From an uncultured Collinsella sp. (GTDB taxonomy: Bacteria; Actinomycetota; Coriobacteriia; Coriobacteriales; Coriobacteriaceae), in NCBI GenBank assembly GCA_902478945.1, contig CABSMX010000111.1, positions 1 through 5,654 on the forward strand: a DNA stretch of 5,654 nucleotides. Reading direction: 5' to 3'. Positions 1-5,342 of the stretch are shown here, in pieces. A program made the position numbers and the translations under genes. How positions within the stretch are numbered: the first letter of the stretch is position 1; the number at the start of each line of letters is the position of its first letter. The notes under the pieces were generated by a model that had not been told where the DNA came from, searched no databases, and was given only the letters and a program-made list of their open reading frames with translations.

Positions 1-47
1 GAGATGCAGCGTAGTCTCGTGGGCTCGGAGATGTGTATAAGAGACAG
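1..47 (+). other. Illumina Nextera i7 adapter remnant (not genomic)
   Basis: Seen directly: bases 14-28 read GTCTCGTGGGCTCGG and 29-47 read AGATGTGTATAAGAGACAG, the Nextera read-2 tail and the 19-bp Tn5 mosaic end. Bases 1-5 (GAGAT) match the end of the P7 primer, so 6-13 (GCAGCGTA) is the 8-base i7 index as written in the primer; from memory it corresponds to index N721 (TACGCTGC reversed). Genomic sequence begins at 48. Any reading frame starting inside this stretch has an artificial start. Confidence 0.97.
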
Positions 48-890
48 ATTATCAACAACCCCGAGTTCGCCGATGTCCGCAGCCTCGAGGGCGTTGCTCC
101 CACTAAGAACCACGCCGTGTTCACCATCGCCGTGCCGACGACCGCCGGTACCGCCGCTGAGGTGACCATCAACTACGTCATCACCGACCCCGAGAAGGTC
201 CGCAAGTTCGTGTGCGTCGACACCAACGACGCCCCCGAGGTCGCCGTCGTCGACCCCGACATGATGGCTTCCATGCCCGCCGGCCTGACCGCTTCCACTG
301 GCATGGACGCTCTGACCCACGCCATCGAGGGCTACACCACCAAGGGCGCTTGGGAGCTCTCCGACATGTTCCACTTTGAGGCTATCAAGCTGATCAGCGA
401 GAACCTGCGCGACTCCGTCGCCGAGGCCAAGTCCGGCAAGCCCGGCTCCGGCCGCGAGGGCATGGCTCTTGGCCAGTATGTCGCTGGCATGGGCTTCTCC
501 AACGTCGGCCTGGGCATCGACCACGCCATGGCTCACACCCTGTCCGCTCACTACGACACCCCGCACGGCGTCGCCTGCGCCATGCTGCTGCCGATCGCCA
601 TGGAGTTCAATAAGCCGGTTTGCGCCGAGCGCCTGGCCAAGGTTGCTGTCGCCATGGGCGTTGACACCACGGGCATGAGCACCGACGAGGCCGCCGATGC
701 TGCCATCGCCGCCGTTAAGCAGCTCTCCGCCGACGTGAACATCCCGCACGTCTGCGAGGCCATGAAGGCTGACGAGATCGAGGTTCTGGCCAAGGACGCC
801 ATGGCCGACGCCTGCTTCCCGGGCAACCCGCGCGAGGCAACGCTCGACGACGTCATCGAGCTCTTCAAGAAGATCTGCCCGGCTGCCTAG
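48..890 (+). CDS. fucO: Lactaldehyde reductase / 1,2-propanediol oxidoreductase, iron-containing ADH (5'-truncated)
   Basis: Group III iron-dependent alcohol dehydrogenase that reduces L-lactaldehyde to 1,2-propanediol with NADH in the cytoplasm, the redox-balancing end of anaerobic fucose and rhamnose breakdown. 280 genomic residues are present against about 382 in E. coli FucO, so roughly 100 N-terminal residues, including the GGGSPQD nucleotide loop, lie off the window. Very close FucO signatures remain: NNPEFADVRSLEG at the start, PTTAGTAAEVTINYVITD, and MALGQYVAGMGFSNVGLG. The four metal ligands are visible in this fragment: Asp87 and His91 in GMDALTHAIEG, His159 in IDHAMAH, and His173 in TPHG; His163 matches the conserved E. 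coli His267. Ligand spacing agrees with E. coli (D196, H200, H263, H277) apart from a five-residue longer segment between the second and third. The apparent GTG start at 33 is in the adapter. It ends with TAG ahead of a terminator, so it closes its transcription unit. Substrate specificity is inferred from similarity. Confidence 0.92.
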   Translation: MINNPEFADVRSLEGVAPTKNHAVFTIAVPTTAGTAAEVTINYVITDPEKVRKFVCVDTNDAPEVAVVDPDMMASMPAGLTASTGMDALTHAIEGYTTKGAWELSDMFHFEAIKLISENLRDSVAEAKSGKPGSGREGMALGQYVAGMGFSNVGLGIDHAMAHTLSAHYDTPHGVACAMLLPIAMEFNKPVCAERLAKVAVAMGVDTTGMSTDEAADAAIAAVKQLSADVNIPHVCEAMKADEIEVLAKDAMADACFPGNPREATLDDVIELFKKICPAA

Positions 891-943
891 CCCAGTTTGG
901 TGGCCCTTCGCCCGTAGGCGTATGGTCTTTTGACTTGCCACTG

Positions 944-975
944 GCCCCGCCGCGCTACGCGCGGCGGGGCTTTTT
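944..975 (+). terminator. Intrinsic terminator of fucO
   Basis: A perfect 12-bp GC-rich stem (944-955 with 959-970, GCCCCGCCGCGC and its complement) around the bases TAC is followed at once by TTTTT (971-975). It starts 54 bases after the fucO stop codon. It is the strongest terminator in the window. Confidence 0.93.
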
Positions 976-1050
976 GTGCCTCGTCGATGCCACGAGACGG
1001 GCAAAACCAAGGCATGCTGCCCGCTGCGGATAGGTGGTGCACTTCCCAGC

Positions 1051-1074
1051 GTGCATTTTTGGGAGTATTCAGCA
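1051..1074 (+). repeat. 24-bp motif, copy 1 (GTGCA-N6-GGAGTATTCAGCA)
   Basis: Reads GTGCA, then TTTTTG, then GGAGTATTCAGCA. The same 18 fixed bases with the same six-base gap recur on the opposite strand at 1260-1283. The variable six bases here are the base-by-base complement of those in the other copy (TTTTTG against AAAAAC). This copy forms the left arm and part of the loop of a larger hairpin. Confidence 0.75.
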
Positions 1075-1090
1075 AGCTCTTAAAAATGCA
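1052..1090 (+). other. Long hairpin containing motif copy 1
   Basis: Bases 1052-1065 (TGCATTTTTGGGAG) pair with 1077-1090 (CTCTTAAAAATGCA) over 14 positions, leaving an 11-base loop. Two of the pairs are G-U and so form only in the plus-strand RNA; on the minus strand they are C/A mismatches. This hints that a plus-strand transcript is the working form. No T-run follows, so it is not an intrinsic terminator. Confidence 0.5.
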
Positions 1091-1259
1091 TAACGTTTTG
1101 AATGGCCCGTAGCGGTCCGCAGGCGCCATCGACAGCCATTGCGGGCGGGCTATCGATGAGTGGAGGGGGTTGTTACTGAGTTTCTGCTTTGCGACGACCT
1201 GCAACACTGCTGTAACCGCGTCGTTTTGTCGTTCGCGATGGGGTCGTTGGGGCCCACGG

Positions 1260-1283
1260 TGCTGAATACTCCGTTTTTTGCAC
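1260..1283 (-). repeat. 24-bp motif, copy 2 (inverted)
   Basis: On the minus strand it reads GTGCA, AAAAAC, GGAGTATTCAGCA. It faces copy 1, so the pair forms ends of a 233-bp segment (1051-1283). Flanking GGGCC (about 1250) and GGCCC (1284) with GTGC/GCAC inside give this copy its own imperfect inverted repeat, unrelated in sequence to the arms around copy 1. No target-site duplication is visible outside the pair. Confidence 0.75.
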
Positions 1284-1420
1284 GGCCCAAGGTGGGGTAC
1301 CCTGAGACGAAGCAAAAAGATTCCTCATTTCTATGCAGATACCGATAGGATTTATGCAAGATTGGGATTGTAAGCCGTGCGCGTGCGCAAAATCGGCGCG
1401 AGGACGTCTAGAGGTGGCTC

Positions 1421-1444
1421 GGCTCCCAGAGCCTTGCACGTGCA
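1421..1444. promoter_or_regulatory. Hairpin plus 10-bp palindrome upstream of the M42 peptidase gene
   Basis: GGCTC (1421-1425) and GAGCC (1429-1433) form a small inverted repeat around CCA, followed directly by the perfect palindrome TGCACGTGCA (1435-1444). The palindrome ends seven bases before the -10-like TAAAAT, a position typical of an operator that overlaps a promoter. The binding protein is unknown. Confidence 0.3.
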
Positions 1445-1451
1445 GAACGGT

Positions 1452-1457
1452 TAAAAT
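1452..1457 (+). promoter_or_regulatory. Candidate -10 element for the M42 peptidase gene
   Basis: TAAAAT matches five of six bases of the sigma-70-type -10 consensus and lies 36 bases before the chosen start. No good -35 hexamer sits 16-18 bases upstream; TTGCAC at 1434-1439 is only 12 bases away. If real, the promoter may depend on an activator. Confidence 0.3.
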
Positions 1458-1481
1458 CGGGACTCGGTCTTAGTTTTACTT

Positions 1482-1487
1482 GGAAGG
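1482..1487 (+). promoter_or_regulatory. Ribosome binding site of the M42 peptidase gene
   Basis: GGAAGG touches the ATG at 1488 with no spacer but stands six bases before the ATG at 1494. Normal spacing therefore selects 1494 as the start. Confidence 0.7.
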
Positions 1488-1493
1488 ATGCAT

Positions 1494-2537
1494 ATGGCTT
1501 CTAATGTTGATGCTTCTCTAGAGAGGACGCTCTCCTATATCGCGGGACAGCTTAAGACGCTGACTTCTATTGCTTCGCCGACGGGCTATACCCGCGCGGC
1601 GACCGATTATCTGATGGAGACCCTGCGAGAGATGGGCTTTGGGCCCGAGTGTTCCAATAAGGGCAACGTACTGGTTGAGCTTGGTGGTGAGGGTGAGCCG
1701 CTCGTGTTGGCGAGCCATGTCGATACCCTGGGCGCCATGGTGCGTTCCATTAAGGACAATGGCCGCCTGCGTCCCACGACCCTCGGCGGGCATCAGTGGT
1801 CTACGGCCGATGGCGAGAACTGCACCGTTTATACGCGCGACGGCAATGTCTACACGGGCGTGGTCCTCAATACCGAGCCTTCGGCGCATGTGGCCGATGA
1901 GCCGGTCAAGACCGTCGAGAAGAACATGGAAATCCTGCTCGACGAGAACGTTGACAGCAAGGACGATGTGCTCGAGCTGGGTATTCAGACCGGTGACATC
2001 ATCGCTATGGACCCGCGCACCACGGTGACGGAGAGCGGCTACATCAAGAGTCGCTTCCTTGACGACAAGCTGTCCGCGTCGATTCTGCTGGGTTTGGCCC
2101 GCGCCGTCGCCGCTGGCGAGGTGACGCTCTCGCGCAAGGTGTCGCTGCTCTTTACCGTGTACGAGGAGGTCGGCCACGGCGGTGCCTTTGTGCCGGCCGA
2201 CACGCGCGAGATGATCAGCGTGGACATGGGTTGCGTGGGCGACGACCTGGGCTGCACCGAGCGCATGGTTTCGATCTGCGCCAAGGATTCGGGCGGCCCC
2301 TACAACTACGACCTGGTGACCACGCTGTCCAATATCGCGCGCGAGTTGGAGCTCGATTACGCCATCGATGTGTACCCGCACTACGGCTCCGACGTCGAGG
2401 CCACGCTCTCGGCCGGCTACGACATTCGCCATGGTCTGATTGGCCCCGGCGTGTACGCGAGCCACAACTACGAGCGCAGCCACATCGACGGCGTGCGCAA
2501 CACCTACGAGCTGGTTCGCGCCTACGTTCAGCGCTAA
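1494..2537 (+). CDS. M42 family metallo-aminopeptidase (TET/FrvX type)
   Basis: Cytoplasmic binuclear-metal aminopeptidase that trims N-terminal residues from peptides; family members form large tetrahedral dodecamers. 347 residues from ATG 1494, the usual length for M42 (about 340-360). Metal and catalytic residues are in family order: His75 and Asp77 in ASHVDTLG, bridging Asp190 in FLDDKLSAS, the EE pair Glu224-Glu225 in YEEVGHGGA (general base and ligand), Asp244 in SVDMG, and a terminal His324 in ASHNYERSH. The segment between about 85 and 175 fits the inserted dimerisation/PDZ-like domain. No signal peptide or membrane segment is seen. The upstream ATG (1488) would add Met-His but abuts the ribosome binding site. 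The gene has its own terminator and no same-strand partner nearby, so it is probably transcribed alone. The exact substrate preference (for example glutamyl or leucyl) cannot be read from the sequence. Confidence 0.92.
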   Translation: MASNVDASLERTLSYIAGQLKTLTSIASPTGYTRAATDYLMETLREMGFGPECSNKGNVLVELGGEGEPLVLASHVDTLGAMVRSIKDNGRLRPTTLGGHQWSTADGENCTVYTRDGNVYTGVVLNTEPSAHVADEPVKTVEKNMEILLDENVDSKDDVLELGIQTGDIIAMDPRTTVTESGYIKSRFLDDKLSASILLGLARAVAAGEVTLSRKVSLLFTVYEEVGHGGAFVPADTREMISVDMGCVGDDLGCTERMVSICAKDSGGPYNYDLVTTLSNIARELELDYAIDVYPHYGSDVEATLSAGYDIRHGLIGPGVYASHNYERSHIDGVRNTYELVRAYVQR

Positions 2538-2572
2538 GGGAGCGGCTTGCGACTCGGCTGACCAATTGCTCT

Positions 2573-2598
2573 AAGGCCCGATTGCTCGGGCCTTTTTT
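2573..2598 (+). terminator. Intrinsic terminator of the M42 peptidase gene
   Basis: AAGGCCCG (2573-2580) pairs with CGGGCCTT (2587-2594) around ATTGCT, and a run of six T (2593-2598) closes it. It starts 36 bases after the stop codon. Confidence 0.92.
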
Positions 2599-2606
2599 CG
2601 CTTCAG

Positions 2607-2660
2607 TCTGTTTAGTATTATGCTGTATATAACTAATTAACTTTACGTTTAGAATACTTA
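2607..2660 (+). promoter_or_regulatory. AT-rich upstream region of the HTH-kinase gene, possible promoter and operator
   Basis: A sharply AT-rich stretch between the previous terminator and the kinase gene. It contains -10-like TATATA (2626-2631) and TAGAAT (2650-2655), neither with a good -35 hexamer. GTTTAG occurs twice in direct orientation (2610-2615 and 2647-2652, 37 bp apart), and AGTATT (2614-2619) is inverted as AATACT (2653-2658). Such spaced repeats could be bound by the protein's own HTH domain; this is inference. Confidence 0.35.
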
Positions 2661-2662
2661 AC

Positions 2663-2669
2663 GAGGTGA
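2663..2669 (+). promoter_or_regulatory. Ribosome binding site of the HTH-kinase gene
   Basis: GAGGTGA matches the anti-Shine-Dalgarno complement over seven bases and stands eight bases before ATG 2678. The GTG at 2666 lies inside this site, so it is not a credible start. Confidence 0.7.
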
Positions 2670-2677
2670 CGTGGCGT

Positions 2678-4051
2678 ATGGATACATCTGAGTACTTGTC
2701 TATGGGTGATGCTGCCCACCTGTTGGGCGTTACGAAAGCCCGCATATCTCAACTTGCCGCATCGGGAACGCTCGCGTGCGATATTGTGGGCGGACGGAAG
2801 ATGGTTGAGTATGATTCTGCGGTTGCTTATCAAAAGGTCCGCAAACGTGGACGCCGTCCTGCGGCCGATGTGGGGCGCAAGTTTACGTTGATGTCCGCCG
2901 ATTACGAGGTCGCACGTGTTTCGTTTGATCCGACGCGCGAGTTTACCTTCGAAATCGCCGAGGTACTTGATGCGCAGAGGATGCCGTTTGGCACGTGCTC
3001 GAGCTCTTCTCCAACGGCGAATAAGCGGGAGCTCAACGTGTGGTGGGGCCATCGGTCGGTTCCTGACGTCCGCCCCGGACTCGTCTCGCGCTATCGTGAA
3101 CTGGGGATTGTCAACGGTGTTGAGGTGCCGGTTCAGTGCCTGGGCCTCTCGCTTTCGGATTGCTATTGGCTGCGGCCGACCGATTGCGCCGAACTCAAAT
3201 GGCAAAACATCAATTACTTTGAGAACGAGTTTGAGCGATCGGCGCCCGAGGGGCGTTCGGGTTGGCTGGAGGGCATCGGTCTTAAAAATCCCGACAACAC
3301 ATCCGAGGGCGAGCTTCCTAAATCGTGGATGATTCGCAACGGTGTTCGCGTTCTGGTCAAGGGGTGCGGCATGGACGACCAACGGCCCTTTAACGAGGCG
3401 GTTGCAACAGCTCTGCATCGTCGTTTGCTTTCCAAGGGGGAGTTTGTTCCTTACACGGTTGAGCGCATGTTCGATGGCCCTGTGTGTCTGTGCGACGACT
3501 TTCTTGATGGCCGCGAGGAATACGTTCCGGCTGTTTACGTTAAGGGCGCACTTGCTAGCCAGCGGGGAAACTCGACATACGATCGATACTGTCGCTACCT
3601 TGGCAAGCATGGTGCCGATGAGGCCGCTGTGAGAAGGTCTATGTCGCAGGTGATTGTCTGCGATGCCCTTTTGGCCAACAGCGACCGCCATTGGCGAAAC
3701 TTCGGCATCATCCGTAATGTCGACACCCTGGAGATAAAACCTGCTCCGCTGTTCGATAGCGGCAACTGTCTGTGGTACAACGTACCAACTGCCGTGCTCA
3801 CGGCTGGGGAGTTTGGGTTTTCCGCTAAGCCGTTTGGGCCCGACCCTTCCGTCCAGCTGGCGCTTGCGGACTCGCTCGATTGGTTCGATGCATCGCGGCT
3901 CAACGGATTTGTTGATGAGGCGATCGAGATTCTTTTGCAGAGCGAATGGGCGACGGCGGAGGGTCGACTCGAGGCCATTTGCCGCGGCCTCGAGCGTCGC
4001 GTAATCGAGGTTAGTGCCGTTGTTGAGGTGCTTCGACACGTGCAGCGATAA
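2678..4051 (+). CDS. HTH-domain HipA/CtkA-like protein kinase
   Basis: A 457-residue two-part protein. Residues about 8-55 look like an excisionase/MerR-type winged HTH (SMGDAAHLLGVTKARISQL, then the wing GGRKMVEYDS), ending in a basic linker KVRKRGRRP. From about 70 on it resembles the HipA/CtkA-like kinases: GLSLSDCYWL near 157, PDNTSEGELPKSW near 205, ATP-binding Lys228 in VLVKG, partner Glu240 in FNEAVA, catalytic loop LLANSDRHWRNFGII with Asp336 and Asn341, and metal-binding Asp360 in PLFDSGN. All expected catalytic residues are present, so an active Ser/Thr kinase is likely. In classical HipBA a separate HTH antitoxin (HipB) neutralises HipA; here no such gene adjoins, and DNA binding is within the same chain. 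Its codons (frequent GTT, CGT, TTT) look less biased than those of fucO, fitting low expression or acquisition. Target and biological role are unknown: single-chain toxin-antitoxin-like module, phage-defence factor or signalling kinase are all possible. Confidence 0.82.
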   Translation: MDTSEYLSMGDAAHLLGVTKARISQLAASGTLACDIVGGRKMVEYDSAVAYQKVRKRGRRPAADVGRKFTLMSADYEVARVSFDPTREFTFEIAEVLDAQRMPFGTCSSSSPTANKRELNVWWGHRSVPDVRPGLVSRYRELGIVNGVEVPVQCLGLSLSDCYWLRPTDCAELKWQNINYFENEFERSAPEGRSGWLEGIGLKNPDNTSEGELPKSWMIRNGVRVLVKGCGMDDQRPFNEAVATALHRRLLSKGEFVPYTVERMFDGPVCLCDDFLDGREEYVPAVYVKGALASQRGNSTYDRYCRYLGKHGADEAAVRRSMSQVIVCDALLANSDRHWRNFGIIRNVDTLEIKPAPLFDSGNCLWYNVPTAVLTAGEFGFSAKPFGPDPSVQLALADSLDWFDASRLNGFVDEAIEILLQSEWATAEGRLEAICRGLERRVIEVSAVVEVLRHVQR

Positions 4052-4059
4052 ACCTGCGG

Positions 4060-5160
4060 CTACTTAAGTGCGCCGGTCACCGTGCCGCCGCCCAGGACGA
4101 TGTCGCCGCGATAGACTACAACGGCTTGGCCGGGGGCGATGGCTCGTTGCGGCTCGTCAAAAGTTAGCAGCATTTGCCCGTCTTCGTCACGCGTAAGGGT
4201 CGCTGCCTGGTCTTTCTGACGGTAGCGGTACTTGGCGCCTACGCGAATGCCGCCGGTGTCGAGCTCCGCCTCCATGCGTACGTCCGGCGCGCTCCAGATC
4301 CACTCATCGGCCGTGAGGGCAGAGGCGGTTAGGTCCTCGGCTTCGCCCAGATGCACGGTGTTGTTGGCGGCGTCTACGCCCGTCACATACACGGGGTGCG
4401 CCATTGCGACGCCCAGGCCCTTGCGCTGGCCGATGGTATAGCGCAGCGCGCCATTGTGGCGCCCGACCACGCTGCCATCGCGCCACACAATGTCGCCCGG
4501 TGCAGCGGGATGTCCGCAGCGGCGCTCGATATAGCCCGCGTAGTCACCGTCTGGAATAAAGCAGATATCCTCGCTTTCGGCCTTCTTGGCGTTGGTAAAG
4601 CCCTGCTCGGCGGCTATGCGGCGCACGTCGCGCTCTTTGTCTAGGCCTGCCAGCGGAAAGATCGTGTGCGCCAGGCGCTCCTGCGTAAGCGAATACAAAA
4701 AGTAGCTTTGGTCCTTTTTGGAATCTTCGCCGCGATGTAGCTGCCAGGTGCCGTCGGGCGTCTGGCTCGTTTTGGCATAGTGGCCCGTGGCGATGCAGTC
4801 GCAGCCCATGTCCAGCGCCGCATCGAGCAGCGCGCCAAACTTAATGTGGCGGTTGCAGATAATGCACGGATTGGGCGTCAGCCCCTCCTGGTAGGCGTTC
4901 ACAAAGCGCTCGATAACGCTGTGGTCGAAGGTCTGCTGCAGGTCGAGCACATGATGGGGGATCCCCAGACGCTCGGCGACGGCCTTTGCATCGGCGATGT
5001 CGCGGTCGACTTTGCTCATGCCCGTGGCGGGGTCGGGTGTGGGGCAGGTGAGGCGCATGGTGGCGCCGACGCATTCATAGCCCTGGCGCTTGAGCAGGTA
5101 CGCGGTCACGCTGGAATCGACGCCGCCGCTCATGGCGACGAGCACGCGCTTGTTGTGCAT
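4060..5160 (-). CDS. mnmA: tRNA-specific 2-thiouridylase MnmA
   Basis: Cytoplasmic enzyme that thiolates U34 of tRNA-Lys, -Glu and -Gln using ATP and persulfide sulfur passed from a cysteine desulfurase. 366 residues, the normal full length. The N-terminal PP-loop SGGVDSS (11-17) binds ATP; the catalytic cysteines are Cys99 in NPCIICN and Cys200 in DICFIPDGDY; GHYAK (126-130), SKKDQSYFL (147-155) and TIGQRKGLG (242-250) are family motifs; the C-terminal beta-barrel runs to the end. The start ATG (5158-5160) has AAGGAG nine bases upstream. It converges with the HTH-kinase gene, with only 8 bp between stop codons and no recognisable terminator there. cysK lies upstream on the same strand, but a terminator separates them. 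Confidence 0.97.
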   Translation of the reverse strand: MHNKRVLVAMSGGVDSSVTAYLLKRQGYECVGATMRLTCPTPDPATGMSKVDRDIADAKAVAERLGIPHHVLDLQQTFDHSVIERFVNAYQEGLTPNPCIICNRHIKFGALLDAALDMGCDCIATGHYAKTSQTPDGTWQLHRGEDSKKDQSYFLYSLTQERLAHTIFPLAGLDKERDVRRIAAEQGFTNAKKAESEDICFIPDGDYAGYIERRCGHPAAPGDIVWRDGSVVGRHNGALRYTIGQRKGLGVAMAHPVYVTGVDAANNTVHLGEAEDLTASALTADEWIWSAPDVRMEAELDTGGIRVGAKYRYRQKDQAATLTRDEDGQMLLTFDEPQRAIAPGQAVVVYRGDIVLGGGTVTGALK

Positions 5161-5169
5161 GGGGAGGTT

Positions 5170-5175
5170 CTCCTT
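5170..5175 (-). promoter_or_regulatory. Ribosome binding site of mnmA
   Basis: AAGGAG on the minus strand, nine bases before the mnmA ATG. It supports the 366-residue start. Confidence 0.75.
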
Positions 5176-5189
5176 GGTGGCATGTGGCC

Positions 5190-5228
5190 AAAAAAGAAAA
5201 GCGGCGCGGGAGGCTGGTTCCGCGCCGC
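5190..5228 (-). terminator. Intrinsic terminator between cysK and mnmA
   Basis: On the minus strand GCGGCGCGG (5228-5220) pairs with CCGCGCCGC (5209-5201) over nine perfect GC-rich pairs with a 10-base loop, followed by TTTTCTTTTTT (5200-5190). It lies about 115 bases after the cysK stop and 29 bases before the mnmA start. The simplest reading is the cysK terminator; it could also act as an attenuator in a leader shared with mnmA. Confidence 0.88.
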
Positions 5229-5232
5229 AGAC

Positions 5233-5238
5233 ATTGTA
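5233..5238 (-). promoter_or_regulatory. Candidate -10 element for mnmA
   Basis: TACAAT on the minus strand matches five of six consensus bases, but no -35 hexamer is seen 17 bases upstream. Transcription from it would begin within or at the edge of the terminator stem, so a message from here would carry little or none of the stem's first strand. That would let mnmA escape termination while cysK transcripts stop. Speculative. Confidence 0.25.
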
Positions 5239-5251
5239 GCAAGTTCGGACG

Positions 5252-5274
5252 TCTCGTGGGACACCCTAACGAGA
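5252..5274. other. Imperfect hairpin in the cysK-mnmA gap
   Basis: TCTCGT (5252-5257) pairs with ACGAGA (5269-5274), and inside it GGG (5258-5260) pairs with CCC (5264-5266) around ACA, with a two-base TA bulge on one side. It has no T-run on either strand. Its role, if any, is unknown; it could stabilise the cysK 3' end. Confidence 0.4.
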
Positions 5275-5319
5275 TGGGCTCGGGCAGCCAGAAGAGAGGG
5301 TAGACCGGCGTGCCTTGGA

Positions 5320-5336
5320 CTCGTTCTAAGAACGAG
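5320..5336. other. Perfect 7-bp hairpin just after the cysK stop
   Basis: CTCGTTC (5320-5326) and GAACGAG (5330-5336) are exact complements around TAA, beginning six bases beyond the cysK stop codon. No T-run follows on the minus strand, so it is not an intrinsic terminator by itself. It shares the CTCGT/ACGAG pairing core with the hairpin at 5252-5274. Confidence 0.45.
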
Positions 5337-5342
5337 AAGCCC

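Larger units (their letters stand above)
976..1493. other. About 520-bp intergenic region without a convincing gene
   Basis: No frame here has a recognisable protein domain with a ribosome binding site in the right place; the frames of 60-142 codons on both strands look like chance frames in high-GC DNA. No tRNA T-arm, rRNA or CRISPR repeat was recognised. What it does hold is structure: small hairpins at 980-996 (CTCGT/ACGAG) and 998-1023 (CGGGCA/TGCCCG), a 24-bp motif in inverted copies at 1051-1074 and 1260-1283, a 14-bp stem at 1052-1090, a GGCTC/GAGCC hairpin and a TGCACGTGCA palindrome at 1421-1444, then the leader of the peptidase gene. The length and structure suggest a non-coding RNA, a small non-autonomous mobile element or a regulatory region; the sequence alone does not decide. 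Confidence 0.6.

Noticed and set aside
887..1359. Several overlapping frames of 60-142 codons on both strands in the gap after fucO
   Set aside because: They overlap each other, the longest runs through the fucO terminator, and none has a convincing start context or domain.
1488..1493. ATG at 1488 as the M42 peptidase start
   Set aside because: The GGAAGG ribosome binding site directly abuts it with no spacer; ATG 1494 has a normal six-base gap.
976..1493. tRNA, rRNA or CRISPR in the intergenic gap
   Set aside because: No GTTCRANNC-type T-arm with matching acceptor stem, no rRNA-like conserved blocks, and no regularly spaced direct repeats were found by eye.
1518..2483. A 321-codon open frame on the minus strand opposite the M42 peptidase
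   Set aside because: Antisense shadow of a gene with all catalytic residues; the product is low-complexity in Ala, Gly, His and Val with no known fold.
2666..2677. GTG at 2666 as the kinase start
   Set aside because: It lies within the GAGGTGA ribosome binding site, which is well placed for ATG 2678.
2633..4039. A 468-codon open frame on the minus strand covering the whole kinase gene
   Set aside because: It mirrors the kinase gene, has no recognisable domain or ribosome binding site, and its length follows from the low stop frequency opposite a high-GC coding frame. The plus-strand frame has clear kinase motifs.
5251..5283. GTCTCGTGGG (5251-5260) and GGGCTCGG (5276-5283) resemble parts of the Nextera adapter
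   Set aside because: The pieces are split and lack the mosaic end, and the surrounding sequence is a plausible continuous intergenic region, so this is taken as coincidence and not an internal adapter chimera.
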